Shown: positions 8,380 through 16,644 of the stretch, piece by piece | How the letters are laid out: the number at the start of each line of letters is the position of its first letter | How positions within the stretch are numbered: the first letter of the stretch is position 1 | From: Andreprevotia lacus DSM 23236 | GTDB lineage: Bacteria > Pseudomonadota > Gammaproteobacteria > Burkholderiales > Chitinibacteraceae | Assembly: GCF_900176275.1 (NCBI RefSeq) | Contig: NZ_FWXD01000019.1 | Coordinates: 1 to 64,000, forward strand | Reading direction: 5' to 3' | DNA: 64,000 nt | The notes under the pieces: model-generated | The model's input: only the letters and a program-made list of their open reading frames with translations | Told to the model about the DNA's origin: nothing | Database searches by the model: none | Program-made: the position numbers and the translations under genes

Positions 8380-10724
8380 TGGCGGTGCACTACTTCGGCA
8401 TCCGCCACCATGGCCCCGGCTGCGCACGAGCGCTGCAGGCGGCGCTGGCCGAGCTGCAGCCCGACCTCATCCTGCTGGAAGGCCCGCCCGAGGCGGACGA
8501 ACTGCTGGCCATGGCAGCCGACCCGGCCATGCAGCCGCCGGTGGCGCTGCTGGTTTACCCGCTGGATGCACCGCGCCATGGCGTGTTTTACCCCTTTGCC
8601 GAATTCTCGCCCGAGTGGCAGGCCATCCGGCACGCGGCCTTGCAGCAAGTGCCTATCCGCTTCATGGACCTGCCGCCGACGCATGGTTTTGCCGATGCGA
8701 TAGCGCGCGAGGCTGCTGCCGAAGCGGCTACGCCGGAATCCGGAGCGGAAGGCGCCCCTGAATCCGGAGCGGAAGGCGCCCCTGAATCCGCACCGGAAAC
8801 CGGCAGCGAGGCCGCCGACGATGCTGCCCCGCTGGATGTGACCGAAGACGATTTCGCCCATTGGCGCATGGACCCGGTGGGCGAGCTGTCGCGCGCGGCC
8901 GGCTATGACGACAACGAGCTGTGGTGGGAAATCGAGATCGAACAGCGGCGCGATGCACGCGAGATGTTCACCGCCATTGCCGAAGCCATGAGCGCGCTGC
9001 GCGAGCACGCCCCGCCGCCCGATCAGCGCGAGGCCCGCCGCGAAGCACACATGCGCCAGTGCATACGCGAGGCGCAGAAAGCCGGTCACGAGCGCATTGC
9101 CGTGGTGTGCGGCGCCTGGCACGTGCCGGCGCTGCAACAGCCGACCACCATCAAGGACGACCAGGCGCTGCTCAAGGGCTTGGCCAAAACCAAAGTCGCC
9201 GCCACCTGGGTGCCGTGGAGCAGTGATCGCCTGGCCTACGCCAGCGGCTATGGCGCGGGTGTGACCTCGCCGGGCTGGTATCGCCACCTGTGGCACAGCC
9301 CCGATCGCGCCGGCCTGCGCTGGATTACCGAAGCCGCACGGCTGATGCGCAAACAGGGTCTGGATGCCTCGTCGGCCAGCGTGATCGAAACCGTGCGCAT
9401 GGCCGATAGCCTGGCCGCGCTGCGCGGCCTGCCGCTGCCGGGTCTGACCGAAAACCGCGATGCCATGCTGGCCGTGCTGTGCCACGGCAACGACGCGCCG
9501 CTGGCACTGATCCACCGTGAGCTGGAAGTAGGCCACCTGATCGGCAAGGTGCCGGCATCCGCCACGGCCGCGCCGCTGCAGCGCGATCTGGAAGCGCAGC
9601 AAAAACGGCTGCGCATGAAAGCCACCACCGAAATCAAGCCGCTCGATCTGGACCTGCGCGAAGACGGCGGACGCGAACGCAGCCGCCTGTTGCACCGCCT
9701 GCGCGTGCTGCAGGTGGACTGGGGTACCCTGCAGCGCGACAACAACCGCACCGGCACCTTCCGCGAGAGCTGGTCGCTGCAGTGGCGGCCCGAACTGGCC
9801 GTCGAGCTGATCGAGGCCAGCCGCTACGGCAACACCATTGCCGAGGCCGCCGGCAACCGCCTGCGCGAAGCCGCACTGCAGGCCGCCGCCCTGCCCGAAC
9901 TGACCGACCTGCTGGACGACGCCGTGCTGGCGCAATTACCGCAAACCATCACGACCCTGCTGGGCTGCGTGCAGAACCAGGCCGCCGTCGCCGCCGACCT
10001 CGGCCACCTGATGGATGCGCTGCCGCCGCTGGTGCGCGTGGCACGCTATGGCGATGTGCGCGGCACGCAAAGCGGCAGCGTGCAGCCCATCATCGAATCG
10101 CTGGTCGAGCGCATCACCGTCGGCCTGGGTGGCGCGGCCAGCCATATCGACGAGACCGCGGCCGAAGTGCTGCTCAAGCGCATCGACACCGTGCAGGTGG
10201 CGCTGGATACGCTGGAGCTGCCCGCGCTGCGCGATGACTGGTTTGCCACCCTGCAGCGCATCAGCACGCAGGATGGCATTGCCGCGCTGGTGCGTGGCGG
10301 TGCGCTGCGCCTGTTGTTCGACCGCCAGCGCGTCGATGCCGCTGCGCTGGCGCAGCAAGCGCAACTTGCGCTGTCCGGCGCGGTGCCGCCGCAGCATGCC
10401 ACCGGCTGGCTCACCGGCCTGCTGCGCGGCAGCGGGCTGTTGCTGCTGCAGCACGATGCGCTGTGGCAGATCATCGACGCCTGGCTGAGTGGCCTCGGCA
10501 CCGAAGTTTTCATGGAACGGCTGCCGCTGCTGCGCCGCGCCTTTGCCGGCTTCAGCCGTGCCGAGCGCCGGCAGATGGGCAACAAGATCAACACGCTGGG
10601 CAGCACGCCGGTCGCCGCCGCGCAGGACGACACCCTGGACGACAGCCGCGCCGCACTGGTGCTGCCGGTACTGGCCTTGCTGCTGGGCCCGGCCACCGCG
10701 CCAACTGACGAGATCACCGCATGA
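8379..10724 (+). CDS. DUF5682 family protein
   Basis: A 781-residue protein. The N-terminus carries the family signature (YFGIRHHGPGCARAL, then LILLEGPPEADELL), whose layout resembles the ChaN/TraB/EreA-like fold; that link is inference. Residues about 118-150 form an acidic, low-complexity Glu/Ala/Pro linker coded by a 24-bp tandem repeat. A large Leu-rich helical C-terminal half follows. Family members sit with MoxR ATPases and VWA proteins. The ATG at 8379 overlaps the previous stop (TGATG), and the gene's own stop overlaps the VWA start (ATGA). Catalytic function is unknown. Confidence 0.85.
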   Translation: MAVHYFGIRHHGPGCARALQAALAELQPDLILLEGPPEADELLAMAADPAMQPPVALLVYPLDAPRHGVFYPFAEFSPEWQAIRHAALQQVPIRFMDLPPTHGFADAIAREAAAEAATPESGAEGAPESGAEGAPESAPETGSEAADDAAPLDVTEDDFAHWRMDPVGELSRAAGYDDNELWWEIEIEQRRDAREMFTAIAEAMSALREHAPPPDQREARREAHMRQCIREAQKAGHERIAVVCGAWHVPALQQPTTIKDDQALLKGLAKTKVAATWVPWSSDRLAYASGYGAGVTSPGWYRHLWHSPDRAGLRWITEAARLMRKQGLDASSASVIETVRMADSLAALRGLPLPGLTENRDAMLAVLCHGNDAPLALIHRELEVGHLIGKVPASATAAPLQRDLEAQQKRLRMKATTEIKPLDLDLREDGGRERSRLLHRLRVLQVDWGTLQRDNNRTGTFRESWSLQWRPELAVELIEASRYGNTIAEAAGNRLREAALQAAALPELTDLLDDAVLAQLPQTITTLLGCVQNQAAVAADLGHLMDALPPLVRVARYGDVRGTQSGSVQPIIESLVERITVGLGGAASHIDETAAEVLLKRIDTVQVALDTLELPALRDDWFATLQRISTQDGIAALVRGGALRLLFDRQRVDAAALAQQAQLALSGAVPPQHATGWLTGLLRGSGLLLLQHDALWQIIDAWLSGLGTEVFMERLPLLRRAFAGFSRAERRQMGNKINTLGSTPVAAAQDDTLDDSRAALVLPVLALLLGPATAPTDEITA
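8736..8790 (+). repeat. 24-bp in-frame tandem repeat
   Basis: About 2.3 copies of a 24-bp unit (first two units 8736-8759 and 8760-8783, identical) encode ESGAEGAP repeats in the acidic linker of the DUF5682 protein. Copy number may vary between strains without shifting the frame. Confidence 0.85.
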
Positions 10725-11884
10725 GTACCACACCCGACTCCACCGATATCGACCGCCTGCAGCGCTGGCGGCTGGTGCTGGGCGAGGCCGCCGACGACAG
10801 CTGCGGCACGTCGCTGAGTGACAGGCTGCTGCGCGCCGATGCCTCGCTGGCCGCGCTGTACGACAGCGACCGCAAGGGCGGGCTGGGTTCATCCAGCCCG
10901 CATGTGGCACGCTGGCTGGGCGACATCCGCGAGTTTTTCCCCACCTCGGTGGTGCAGGTAATGCAGCAGGACGCCATCGAGCGGCTGAACCTGCAGCAAC
11001 TGCTGCTGGAGCCCGAGTTGCTGGAAATGGCCGAGCCGGATGTGCATCTGGTGGCCAACCTGATGTCGCTGTCGCGCATGATGCCGGCCAAGACCAAGGA
11101 TACCGCGCGCCGCGTGGTGCGCAAGGTAGTGGCCGAGCTGGAGCAGAAGCTGAAAGAGCCAATGCGCCAGGCCGTCAGCGGCAGCCTGAACCGCGCCGAA
11201 CGCAACCGCCGCCCCAAGCTGAGCGAGATCGACTGGCACCGCACCATCCAGGCCAACCTCGGCCGCTATCTGCCGGAAAAGCAGACCGTAGTGGCCGAAA
11301 AGCTGATCGGCCACGGCCGCAAACGCAGCGCACTGCGCGACATCGTGCTGTGTGTGGATCAGAGCGGCTCGATGGCCGCCTCGCTGGTGTACGCCGGCAT
11401 CTTTGCCGCCGTGCTGGCCTCGCTGCGCGCGGTACGCACGCGCATGGTGGTGTTCGACGACAAAGTGGTCGACCTGACCGACGAAACGGCTGACCCGGTC
11501 GACCTGCTGTTCGGTGTGCAACTGGGCGGCGGCACCGACATCAACCTCGCGCTGAGCTACTGCCAGCAGGTGATCGACCGGCCGGACAAGACCATCATGG
11601 TCTTGATCACCGACCTGTACGAAGGCGGCAATGCGCGCGAAATGCTCAAACGCGCCGCCGCGCTGAAGGCTGCTGGGGTCAACCTGATCTGCCTCTTGGC
11701 GCTGGCCGACGACGGCGCCCCCGGCTACGACCACCAGCACGCCGCGCAATTTGCCGCGCTGGGCATCCCCACCTTCGCCTGCACACCGGATCAATTCCCC
11801 GCCCTGATGGCCACCGCGATCCAGAAGCAGGACGTAGCACTGTGGGCCGCCAAGCAGGGGTTTGTGGCGCAGCGGGGGGAGTAA
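10721..11884 (+). CDS. VWA domain protein, partner of MoxR-like ATPase
   Basis: A 387-residue protein. The C-terminal half is a von Willebrand A domain with an intact metal-ion-dependent adhesion site: DQSGSM near residue 213, the Thr of GGGTDINLAL, and the Asp of LITDLYEGG. The N-terminal half is helical and basic. No signal peptide is seen, so it probably acts in the cytoplasm with the MoxR-like ATPase. It overlaps DUF5682 by 4 nt. VWA/MoxR pairs are known from metal-cofactor assembly and from proposed conflict systems; the role of this subtype is not established. Confidence 0.9.
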   Translation: MSTTPDSTDIDRLQRWRLVLGEAADDSCGTSLSDRLLRADASLAALYDSDRKGGLGSSSPHVARWLGDIREFFPTSVVQVMQQDAIERLNLQQLLLEPELLEMAEPDVHLVANLMSLSRMMPAKTKDTARRVVRKVVAELEQKLKEPMRQAVSGSLNRAERNRRPKLSEIDWHRTIQANLGRYLPEKQTVVAEKLIGHGRKRSALRDIVLCVDQSGSMAASLVYAGIFAAVLASLRAVRTRMVVFDDKVVDLTDETADPVDLLFGVQLGGGTDINLALSYCQQVIDRPDKTIMVLITDLYEGGNAREMLKRAAALKAAGVNLICLLALADDGAPGYDHQHAAQFAALGIPTFACTPDQFPALMATAIQKQDVALWAAKQGFVAQRGE

Positions 11885-11904
11885 GGCCCCCAAAGGAGAC
11901 CAGC

Positions 11905-12363
11905 ATGCCCTTAGCCCTCGCCACCTCCCTGCCCGCGCTGCTGCCCCAAGCCATCGCCTGGGCCAGCGCGCGCGAAGCCGAAATCCTCGCCAGCGGCATC
12001 GCGCTGACCGATGCAGAATTGGACCTGGCACGCCGGGTGGGCGTGCAGGCACCAGAGCGCATCCGGCTGGCATTGGTCGAGCGCGTGCCCATGCCGGACG
12101 ACCCCATGCTGCAACTGGCGGTGGAAACCACCGAGCTGCTCGGCGCCAATACGCTGGGGCTGACCCTGGGTTACGGCATCTATCTGTGCCAAGGCGCGCG
12201 CGATGCGCGGCTGGTCTCGCACGAATGCCGCCATGTGCAGCAGTACGAAGCTGCTGGCGGCATTGCGGCCTTCCTGCCGCTGTATCTGCAGCAGATCGTG
12301 CGGCACGGCTATCTGGATGCGCCGTATGAGGTGGATGCACGGCGGCATGAGATTGATGCGTAG
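11905..12363 (+). CDS. small zincin-like protein with HExxH motif
   Basis: A 152-residue protein of unknown role. It contains SHECRHVQQYE near residues 110-120, a clear HExxH zinc-peptidase motif whose context (HxCRHVQQ) resembles the DUF4157-like peptidase-fold proteins. No signal peptide or membrane segment is evident, although YLQQIV and neighbouring residues are hydrophobic. The ATG at 11905 is supported by AAAGGAG 7 nt upstream; it begins 20 bp after the VWA stop on the same strand, so it is likely in the same operon. Whether it is an active protease cannot be told without the third zinc ligand. Confidence 0.65.
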   Translation: MPLALATSLPALLPQAIAWASAREAEILASGIALTDAELDLARRVGVQAPERIRLALVERVPMPDDPMLQLAVETTELLGANTLGLTLGYGIYLCQGARDARLVSHECRHVQQYEAAGGIAAFLPLYLQQIVRHGYLDAPYEVDARRHEIDA

Positions 12364-12392
12364 CCCACATGGCTGACGGCGGGAGTTTGCCC

Positions 12393-12908
12393 ATGCTCCC
12401 GCACCCCACCATCGAGGTCGTGGACGGCGATCTGCTCGATCAGCCGGTCGACGTCATTGTCAACGCCTGGAACCGCAACATCATCCCCTGGTGGCTGTTG
12501 TTGCCACAGGGGGTATCGGGGGCGATCAAGCGCCGTGGCGGCTATCGCCCTTTCATCGAACTGGGCCGGCATGGCCCGATCCCGCTGGGTGGTGCGGTGC
12601 TGACCGGTGCCGGCCGCTTGCCGTATCGCGGCATCATCCATGTGGCGGGCATCAACATGCTGTGGCGGGCCAGCGAATATTCCATCCGCCAGTCGGTGCG
12701 CAGCGCGCTGGATATCGTGCGGCGTGAGCAATATGCCTCGGTGGCCTTTCCCGTCATCGGCGGCGGTACCGGTGGCGTGCAGCAGGCCAGGGCGCTGGCA
12801 TGGATGCTGGAGACGGTGAGCGACACCCGCTGCGAGGCCAGCGTGCGTGTCGTGCGATACCGGCGGAGCAGCGCCCGCGCCTTGCCGGAAACATCACACC
12901 CCGGATAG
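12393..12908 (+). CDS. macro domain protein (ADP-ribose binding or hydrolysing)
   Basis: A 171-residue macro-domain protein. Typical elements are IEVVDGDLLDQPVDVIVNAWN at the start, the catalytic-loop region GVSGAIKRRGG, GGAVLTGAG, and VAFPVIGGGTGG followed by the last helix. Macro domains bind ADP-ribose and many remove it from proteins or nucleic acids. A GGGAG at 12381-12385 sits 7 nt before ATG 12393, so this start is preferred to the in-frame ATG eight codons upstream. It follows the zincin gene by 29 bp and may belong to the preceding operon. Confidence 0.82.
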   Translation: MLPHPTIEVVDGDLLDQPVDVIVNAWNRNIIPWWLLLPQGVSGAIKRRGGYRPFIELGRHGPIPLGGAVLTGAGRLPYRGIIHVAGINMLWRASEYSIRQSVRSALDIVRREQYASVAFPVIGGGTGGVQQARALAWMLETVSDTRCEASVRVVRYRRSSARALPETSHPG

Positions 12909-12949
12909 TCCGGCAGCAACGACAGCAGACGCTGTATCGAAATCAATAC

Positions 12950-12973
12950 ATTTGCATAAACATTTTTGCAAAT
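12950..12973. promoter_or_regulatory. inverted repeat upstream of OmpA-like lipoprotein gene
   Basis: ATTTGCA and TGCAAAT form perfect 7-bp arms around a 10-nt AT-rich centre in an otherwise GC-rich region, about 45 bp before the ATG at 13017. A -10-like TATAGA lies at 12973-12978. This is a candidate operator or promoter, perhaps for the MarR protein encoded next door; no factor is proven. Confidence 0.4.
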
Positions 12974-13016
12974 ATAGACTCCGATTCGCCTTCCGCCCGA
13001 TCCCCGAGGAGTTCCG

Positions 13017-13493
13017 ATGCACCGTTCCATCCCCATTTCCCTGCTGCTGGCGACCATGCTCGCCGCGTGCGCCCAGACCGGGCAACACCCTGCCGCCGCG
13101 GTCCAGCCCACCCCGGCACCAGCACAGGCTCGCCCTGCCCCAGCTGCGGCTCCGGCGGCTGCCACAACCAGCACGTCGGTCGCGCCGACCCCTGCGCCCG
13201 TTGTGCAAGCCGACGAACCCAATGTCGTGGCATTTGCCACCGGTAGCGACAAGCTGGACGATGCTGCCAGCGCGAAAATCACCGACCTGGTCGAGCAAGC
13301 CAGGCAGGCTAAAAAAGTCGAAGTACTCGGTTCGGCGCAAGTGAATGGCAAATTCAACAAGAAACTCGCGCTGTCACGTGCATTCGCCGTCAAGAGAGCG
13401 TTGGCTCACGCCGGGGTGCGTCCCGGCAAGATCATGGTTCGCTACAGTACAATCGAGTCGCGCGACGTCGCCACCATTACGTTCAAGCCCTGA
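13017..13493 (+). CDS. OmpA-like domain lipoprotein
   Basis: A 158-residue exported lipoprotein. The signal peptide ends in a lipobox LAAC near residues 15-18, followed by a Pro/Ala-rich linker to about residue 64. The C-terminal half has OmpA-family features (VVAFATGSDKLDD, LALSRAFAVKRALAHAGV) but is a divergent, short form lacking the clear peptidoglycan-binding GHTDxxG motif. It probably sits in the outer membrane facing the periplasm. A MarR gene follows 87 bp downstream and a Pal-type gene after that. Confidence 0.75.
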   Translation: MHRSIPISLLLATMLAACAQTGQHPAAAVQPTPAPAQARPAPAAAPAAATTSTSVAPTPAPVVQADEPNVVAFATGSDKLDDAASAKITDLVEQARQAKKVEVLGSAQVNGKFNKKLALSRAFAVKRALAHAGVRPGKIMVRYSTIESRDVATITFKP

Positions 13494-13580
13494 TCTGCCC
13501 CGGCCGGATCGCCGGAAGCGGGGTGTAACGTGACAGACGCCGCGCAGCATCACGCTTCCACGCCATTCCGGATCACTACC

Positions 13581-14081
13581 ATGTCGTCTGCCACACCCCA
13601 TCCGCCTGCTTCCCGGCCACTGTCTCCCGACCTTGAGGTGCTCAAGCAGTTCCGCATCATCTTCAAGTCGATTCGCCGCCATTTCGACCATATCCGCGAA
13701 TACAGCGGGCTGAGTGGCGCGCAACTGTGGGCGCTGTCCTGCATCAAGGACAACCCCTGCCTGCGCGTGTCCGACTTGGCCCGGGCCATGACGGTGCATC
13801 AATCCACCGCCAGCAACCTGGTGGAAAAACTGGTGAGCATCGGGGCAATTTCACGCCAGAAATCCAGCGAGGATCAGCGCGTGACCACGCTGGTGGTATC
13901 CGGACTGGGCGAGCGCATGCTCAGCGATGCCCCCGGCCCGGTGCAGGGCATTCTGCCCAATGCGCTGGCGCGAATGGAGCCCGATACGCTGCGTGCGCTG
14001 CACGCCAATCTGGAGGCGCTGCTGGCGGTGATGGACGACCTGGAGGCCGAGGCAGCGAACATTCCCCTGTCCGACATCTAA
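13581..14081 (+). CDS. MarR family transcriptional regulator
   Basis: A 166-residue winged helix-turn-helix regulator. The recognition region reads LRVSDLARAMTVHQSTASNLVEKLVSIGAISRQKSSEDQRVTT, typical MarR wording through the wing. The N-terminal and C-terminal helices form the usual dimer arms. ATG 13581 is preferred to an upstream in-frame GTG at 13530 because the longer form adds an unconserved tail. It lies between two OmpA-type lipoprotein genes on the same strand, suggesting control of envelope functions, but the effector is unknown. Confidence 0.85.
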   Translation: MSSATPHPPASRPLSPDLEVLKQFRIIFKSIRRHFDHIREYSGLSGAQLWALSCIKDNPCLRVSDLARAMTVHQSTASNLVEKLVSIGAISRQKSSEDQRVTTLVVSGLGERMLSDAPGPVQGILPNALARMEPDTLRALHANLEALLAVMDDLEAEAANIPLSDI

Positions 14082-14103
14082 CCCCGTTCGTGGAGAGCAT
14101 CCA

Positions 14104-14643
14104 ATGAAGTACCTCGCCCCTGCCCTGTTGGTCACCCTGATCCTTGGCGCCTGTGCTACCCAACAGCAACCGGCAAACCCGCCCGTTGCCAACAGCAACA
14201 AGCAAGATAGCGGCGACAAGGTTGCCAGCGTGGACCTGACCAAGACCCAGCCGGTAAACAACACCGGCACCGACCCGCTGCACGACCCGAAAAGCCTGTT
14301 GTCCCAGCGGCTGGTGCAGTTCGACTACGACGCCTTCGTCGTAAAAAGCGACTACCGCGACCTGTTGGCCGCACATGCCCAGTATCTGGCCACCCATCCT
14401 GCAGCGCGGCTGGTCATTCAGGGGCATGCCGATGAACGCGGCAGCGCCGAGTACAACCTGGCGCTGGGACAAAAGCGTGCCAATGCCGTGCGTGAAGTCC
14501 TCAATGCCCAGGGGATTGCCGACAAGCAGCTGGAAACGGTGAGCTTTGGCGAAGAAAAGCCGCTGGATGCCGGGCATGATGAGGCAGCCTGGGCGCGCAA
14601 CCGCCGTGCACAACTGGTGTACAGCGGCGAAGTCGCGCAGTAA
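14104..14643 (+). CDS. pal: peptidoglycan-associated lipoprotein (Pal-like)
   Basis: A 179-residue outer-membrane lipoprotein. The signal peptide ends in the lipobox LGAC near residues 15-18. The C-terminal OmpA domain carries QFDYDAFVV, LVIQGHADERGSAEYNLALGQKRANAV and RNRRAQLVY, matching the peptidoglycan-binding core of Pal. Pal normally works with Tol proteins at the division site, but tolQRAB are not next to this gene, so it may be a Pal paralogue; the symbol is therefore tentative. A hairpin (14657-14682) follows the stop. Confidence 0.85.
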   Translation: MKYLAPALLVTLILGACATQQQPANPPVANSNKQDSGDKVASVDLTKTQPVNNTGTDPLHDPKSLLSQRLVQFDYDAFVVKSDYRDLLAAHAQYLATHPAARLVIQGHADERGSAEYNLALGQKRANAVREVLNAQGIADKQLETVSFGEEKPLDAGHDEAAWARNRRAQLVYSGEVAQ

Positions 14644-15128
14644 CGCCTTGCAGGACAACCGGGCACTCATGGGCGCCCGGTTGAATGCTGTTTTGCGCAA
14701 AGAACAAACAGCGCGCTGAAAGGCGCTGCATGACCAAGAGCGGCTCTGCGCGGCTCGCCACCGGTATCGCCCCCATGGCAGGCCCGTGCACACAATGCGG
14801 CACGCCAAATGCATCTTCATAAATGGAATTGGCCTTATCTCACAAGGGCCAGGCAGAAGCAGCTCCTTGGTTGTCAGAATGACCGCCTGCGACGAGCGTA
14901 TCTCGCCCATTTCCGCCAATAGCTTGCATATGCCATTGCCGCCGGGTTGATACAAGCTGAATGCCGACACGGCTGTTGCAGCCAGCACACACCGTTTAAA
15001 ACGACAGTGCAATTGCAAAAACCCTGTCCTAGTATGCGTTGGAAGCTGAATGGCAATGTCATCATCCGGCCGCTGCCGCCTGCAGGCACAGCGCCCGGCC
15101 TCGCCCCTCCCAACGCCGGAACCCGCTC
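14644..15128. other. intergenic region with hairpin, no gene recognised
   Basis: An 8-bp inverted repeat (AACCGGGC / GCCCGGTT) at 14657-14682 may terminate transcription after pal, although the following bases are not a strong T-run. The remaining roughly 440 bp has lower GC towards 14990-15050 and probably contains the promoter of the ferritin-like gene. No protein or RNA gene was recognised. Confidence 0.45.
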
Positions 15129-16400
15129 ATGAGTCCAGAACTTCGCCAGGCGCTGTACACCCATCTGCAGACTGCCATCGAGATCGAGCTGTCGACGATT
15201 CCGATCTACCTGTACACCTATTACTCGATCCAGCGCCAGCCGCAGCACACCGACAGCCTGCCCAACGGGCAGCAGATCGCCACCTTTGCCAACAAGGCGG
15301 GTGGCTTGCTGATGAGTGTGGCGGTGGAGGAAATGCTGCACATGTCGCTGAGCTGCAACGTGCTGCGCGCGCTGGGCGGCCAGCCCAAGCTTTATTGCCG
15401 CTCGCCGGGGGCGTACCCGACCAATTTGCCGCACCACAAGGCCGGTTTCAGCGTGGGACTGACCGCGCTGACGGCCGGGCAGCTCGACCTGTTCATGGGC
15501 ATCGAGGAACCCGAGCAACCCGGCTCGCCGCCGCAAGGCGACAACTGGACCTCGATCGGCCAGTTCTATCGCTACATCCTCGGCCTGATCGAGGAAACCA
15601 GCGACGAGGATTACCACTACGCCGACGATCAACTGGCGGCGCATCGCGGCTATTACTCGGCCAACAACGTCGATACGGTCTACCCCAAGGATGGCTACTA
15701 CATCAAGCAGCCGGAGAACCCGTTCAACCCGGTGGAGCGCGGCGCATCGCAGGCGCAATATCCAAACAACCGCGACAGCGGCAAACTGATGCGCATCCGC
15801 TGCAAGGACGATGCGCGCCGCGCCATCCATTCCATCATGCTGGAAGGTGAAGGCTATACGCACGACCCTGCGCACAAACGCGACGACCCGGAGAACAACG
15901 AAGTCTCGCACTGGTACAAATACGCCGCGCTGCGCAAGGAAATCGCCGCCTTCAGCGCGGACGACCTCGGCCAGTTCATCCTGCCCTTCCCGAGCAACCC
16001 GACCAGCGCTGGCTACCCGGCGGAGGTACTGCCGCTGGTGACGCTGGCCAATGCGGTTTATTCCTACCTGTTCCTGCTGACCGAAACCGCCTATCGCACC
16101 GCGGGCGATGCGCAGGAATCGATTTTCTACATCGGCATGCACAAGGGCATGATCTTCATCCTCGACAAGATCATCGGCGGCATGCGCTACAACACCTGTA
16201 CCGACGCGGCCGGCAACAGCGTGGCGCTGGCGCCGACCTTCGAGAACTACGCGTTCGACAGTCTGGCCACCGCCAAACAAGAGCTGATCGCGCTGTGCCA
16301 GGCGGTACCGGCCAGCCTGAACCTCGATAGCAACATCCTCGGCCGCATTCAGGATCTGCCGGATGTGAACATTCCACCGGATGGCATCGTCCGATTCTGA
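15129..16400 (+). CDS. VioB/RebD-like ferritin-fold protein
   Basis: A 423-residue protein whose start (LRQALYTHLQTAIEIELSTIPIYLYTYYSI) and AVEEMLHMSLSCNVLRALGG are typical of the ferritin-like domain found in VioB, StaD and RebD (iminophenylpyruvate dimer synthases) and in many orphan homologues. The Glu in EIELSTIP and the EEMLH pair fit a di-metal carboxylate site. VioB proteins are about twice this length, and no other violacein genes are present, so it is an orphan member. It precedes a cysteine-rich protein and an MNIO enzyme on the same strand, but a 245-bp gap with a repeat separates them. ATG 15129 is chosen; upstream residues of the longer frame are unconserved. Confidence 0.82.
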   Translation: MSPELRQALYTHLQTAIEIELSTIPIYLYTYYSIQRQPQHTDSLPNGQQIATFANKAGGLLMSVAVEEMLHMSLSCNVLRALGGQPKLYCRSPGAYPTNLPHHKAGFSVGLTALTAGQLDLFMGIEEPEQPGSPPQGDNWTSIGQFYRYILGLIEETSDEDYHYADDQLAAHRGYYSANNVDTVYPKDGYYIKQPENPFNPVERGASQAQYPNNRDSGKLMRIRCKDDARRAIHSIMLEGEGYTHDPAHKRDDPENNEVSHWYKYAALRKEIAAFSADDLGQFILPFPSNPTSAGYPAEVLPLVTLANAVYSYLFLLTETAYRTAGDAQESIFYIGMHKGMIFILDKIIGGMRYNTCTDAAGNSVALAPTFENYAFDSLATAKQELIALCQAVPASLNLDSNILGRIQDLPDVNIPPDGIVRF

Positions 16401-16435
16401 GCACCTCCAATGCCCAAGGCACCGATAGTGATGGC

Positions 16436-16567
16436 GAAACGGCACCAGGAACCCGGCCAAGCCGGGTTCGCACGGATATCGGCAAGTGGCAGCACGGTGC
16501 TCCTTGTTCGATTCCACACCCCCCGCCCTCGCCGCCGCGAGGGAGCCTCGCTATTGCTCGTCAGCGG
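16436..16567 (-). repeat. 132-bp dispersed intergenic repeat, copy A
   Basis: On the minus strand this stretch aligns without gaps, at roughly 75-80% identity by eye, to 55941-56072 on the plus strand. The strongest conservation is the first 60 bp, which include the inverted repeat CCCTCGC-GGCG-GCGAGGG. The other end contains the hairpin GAACCCGGC/GCCGGGTTC (16449-16469). It lies between the ferritin-like gene and the cysteine-rich gene. Confidence 0.8.
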
Positions 16568-16644
16568 TACCCACACCTTCCCGGAAATCTGACACTGAAC
16601 AAGGCTGGCGCTGAAACACCCCGCCCACCATTGCGAGATCGATC

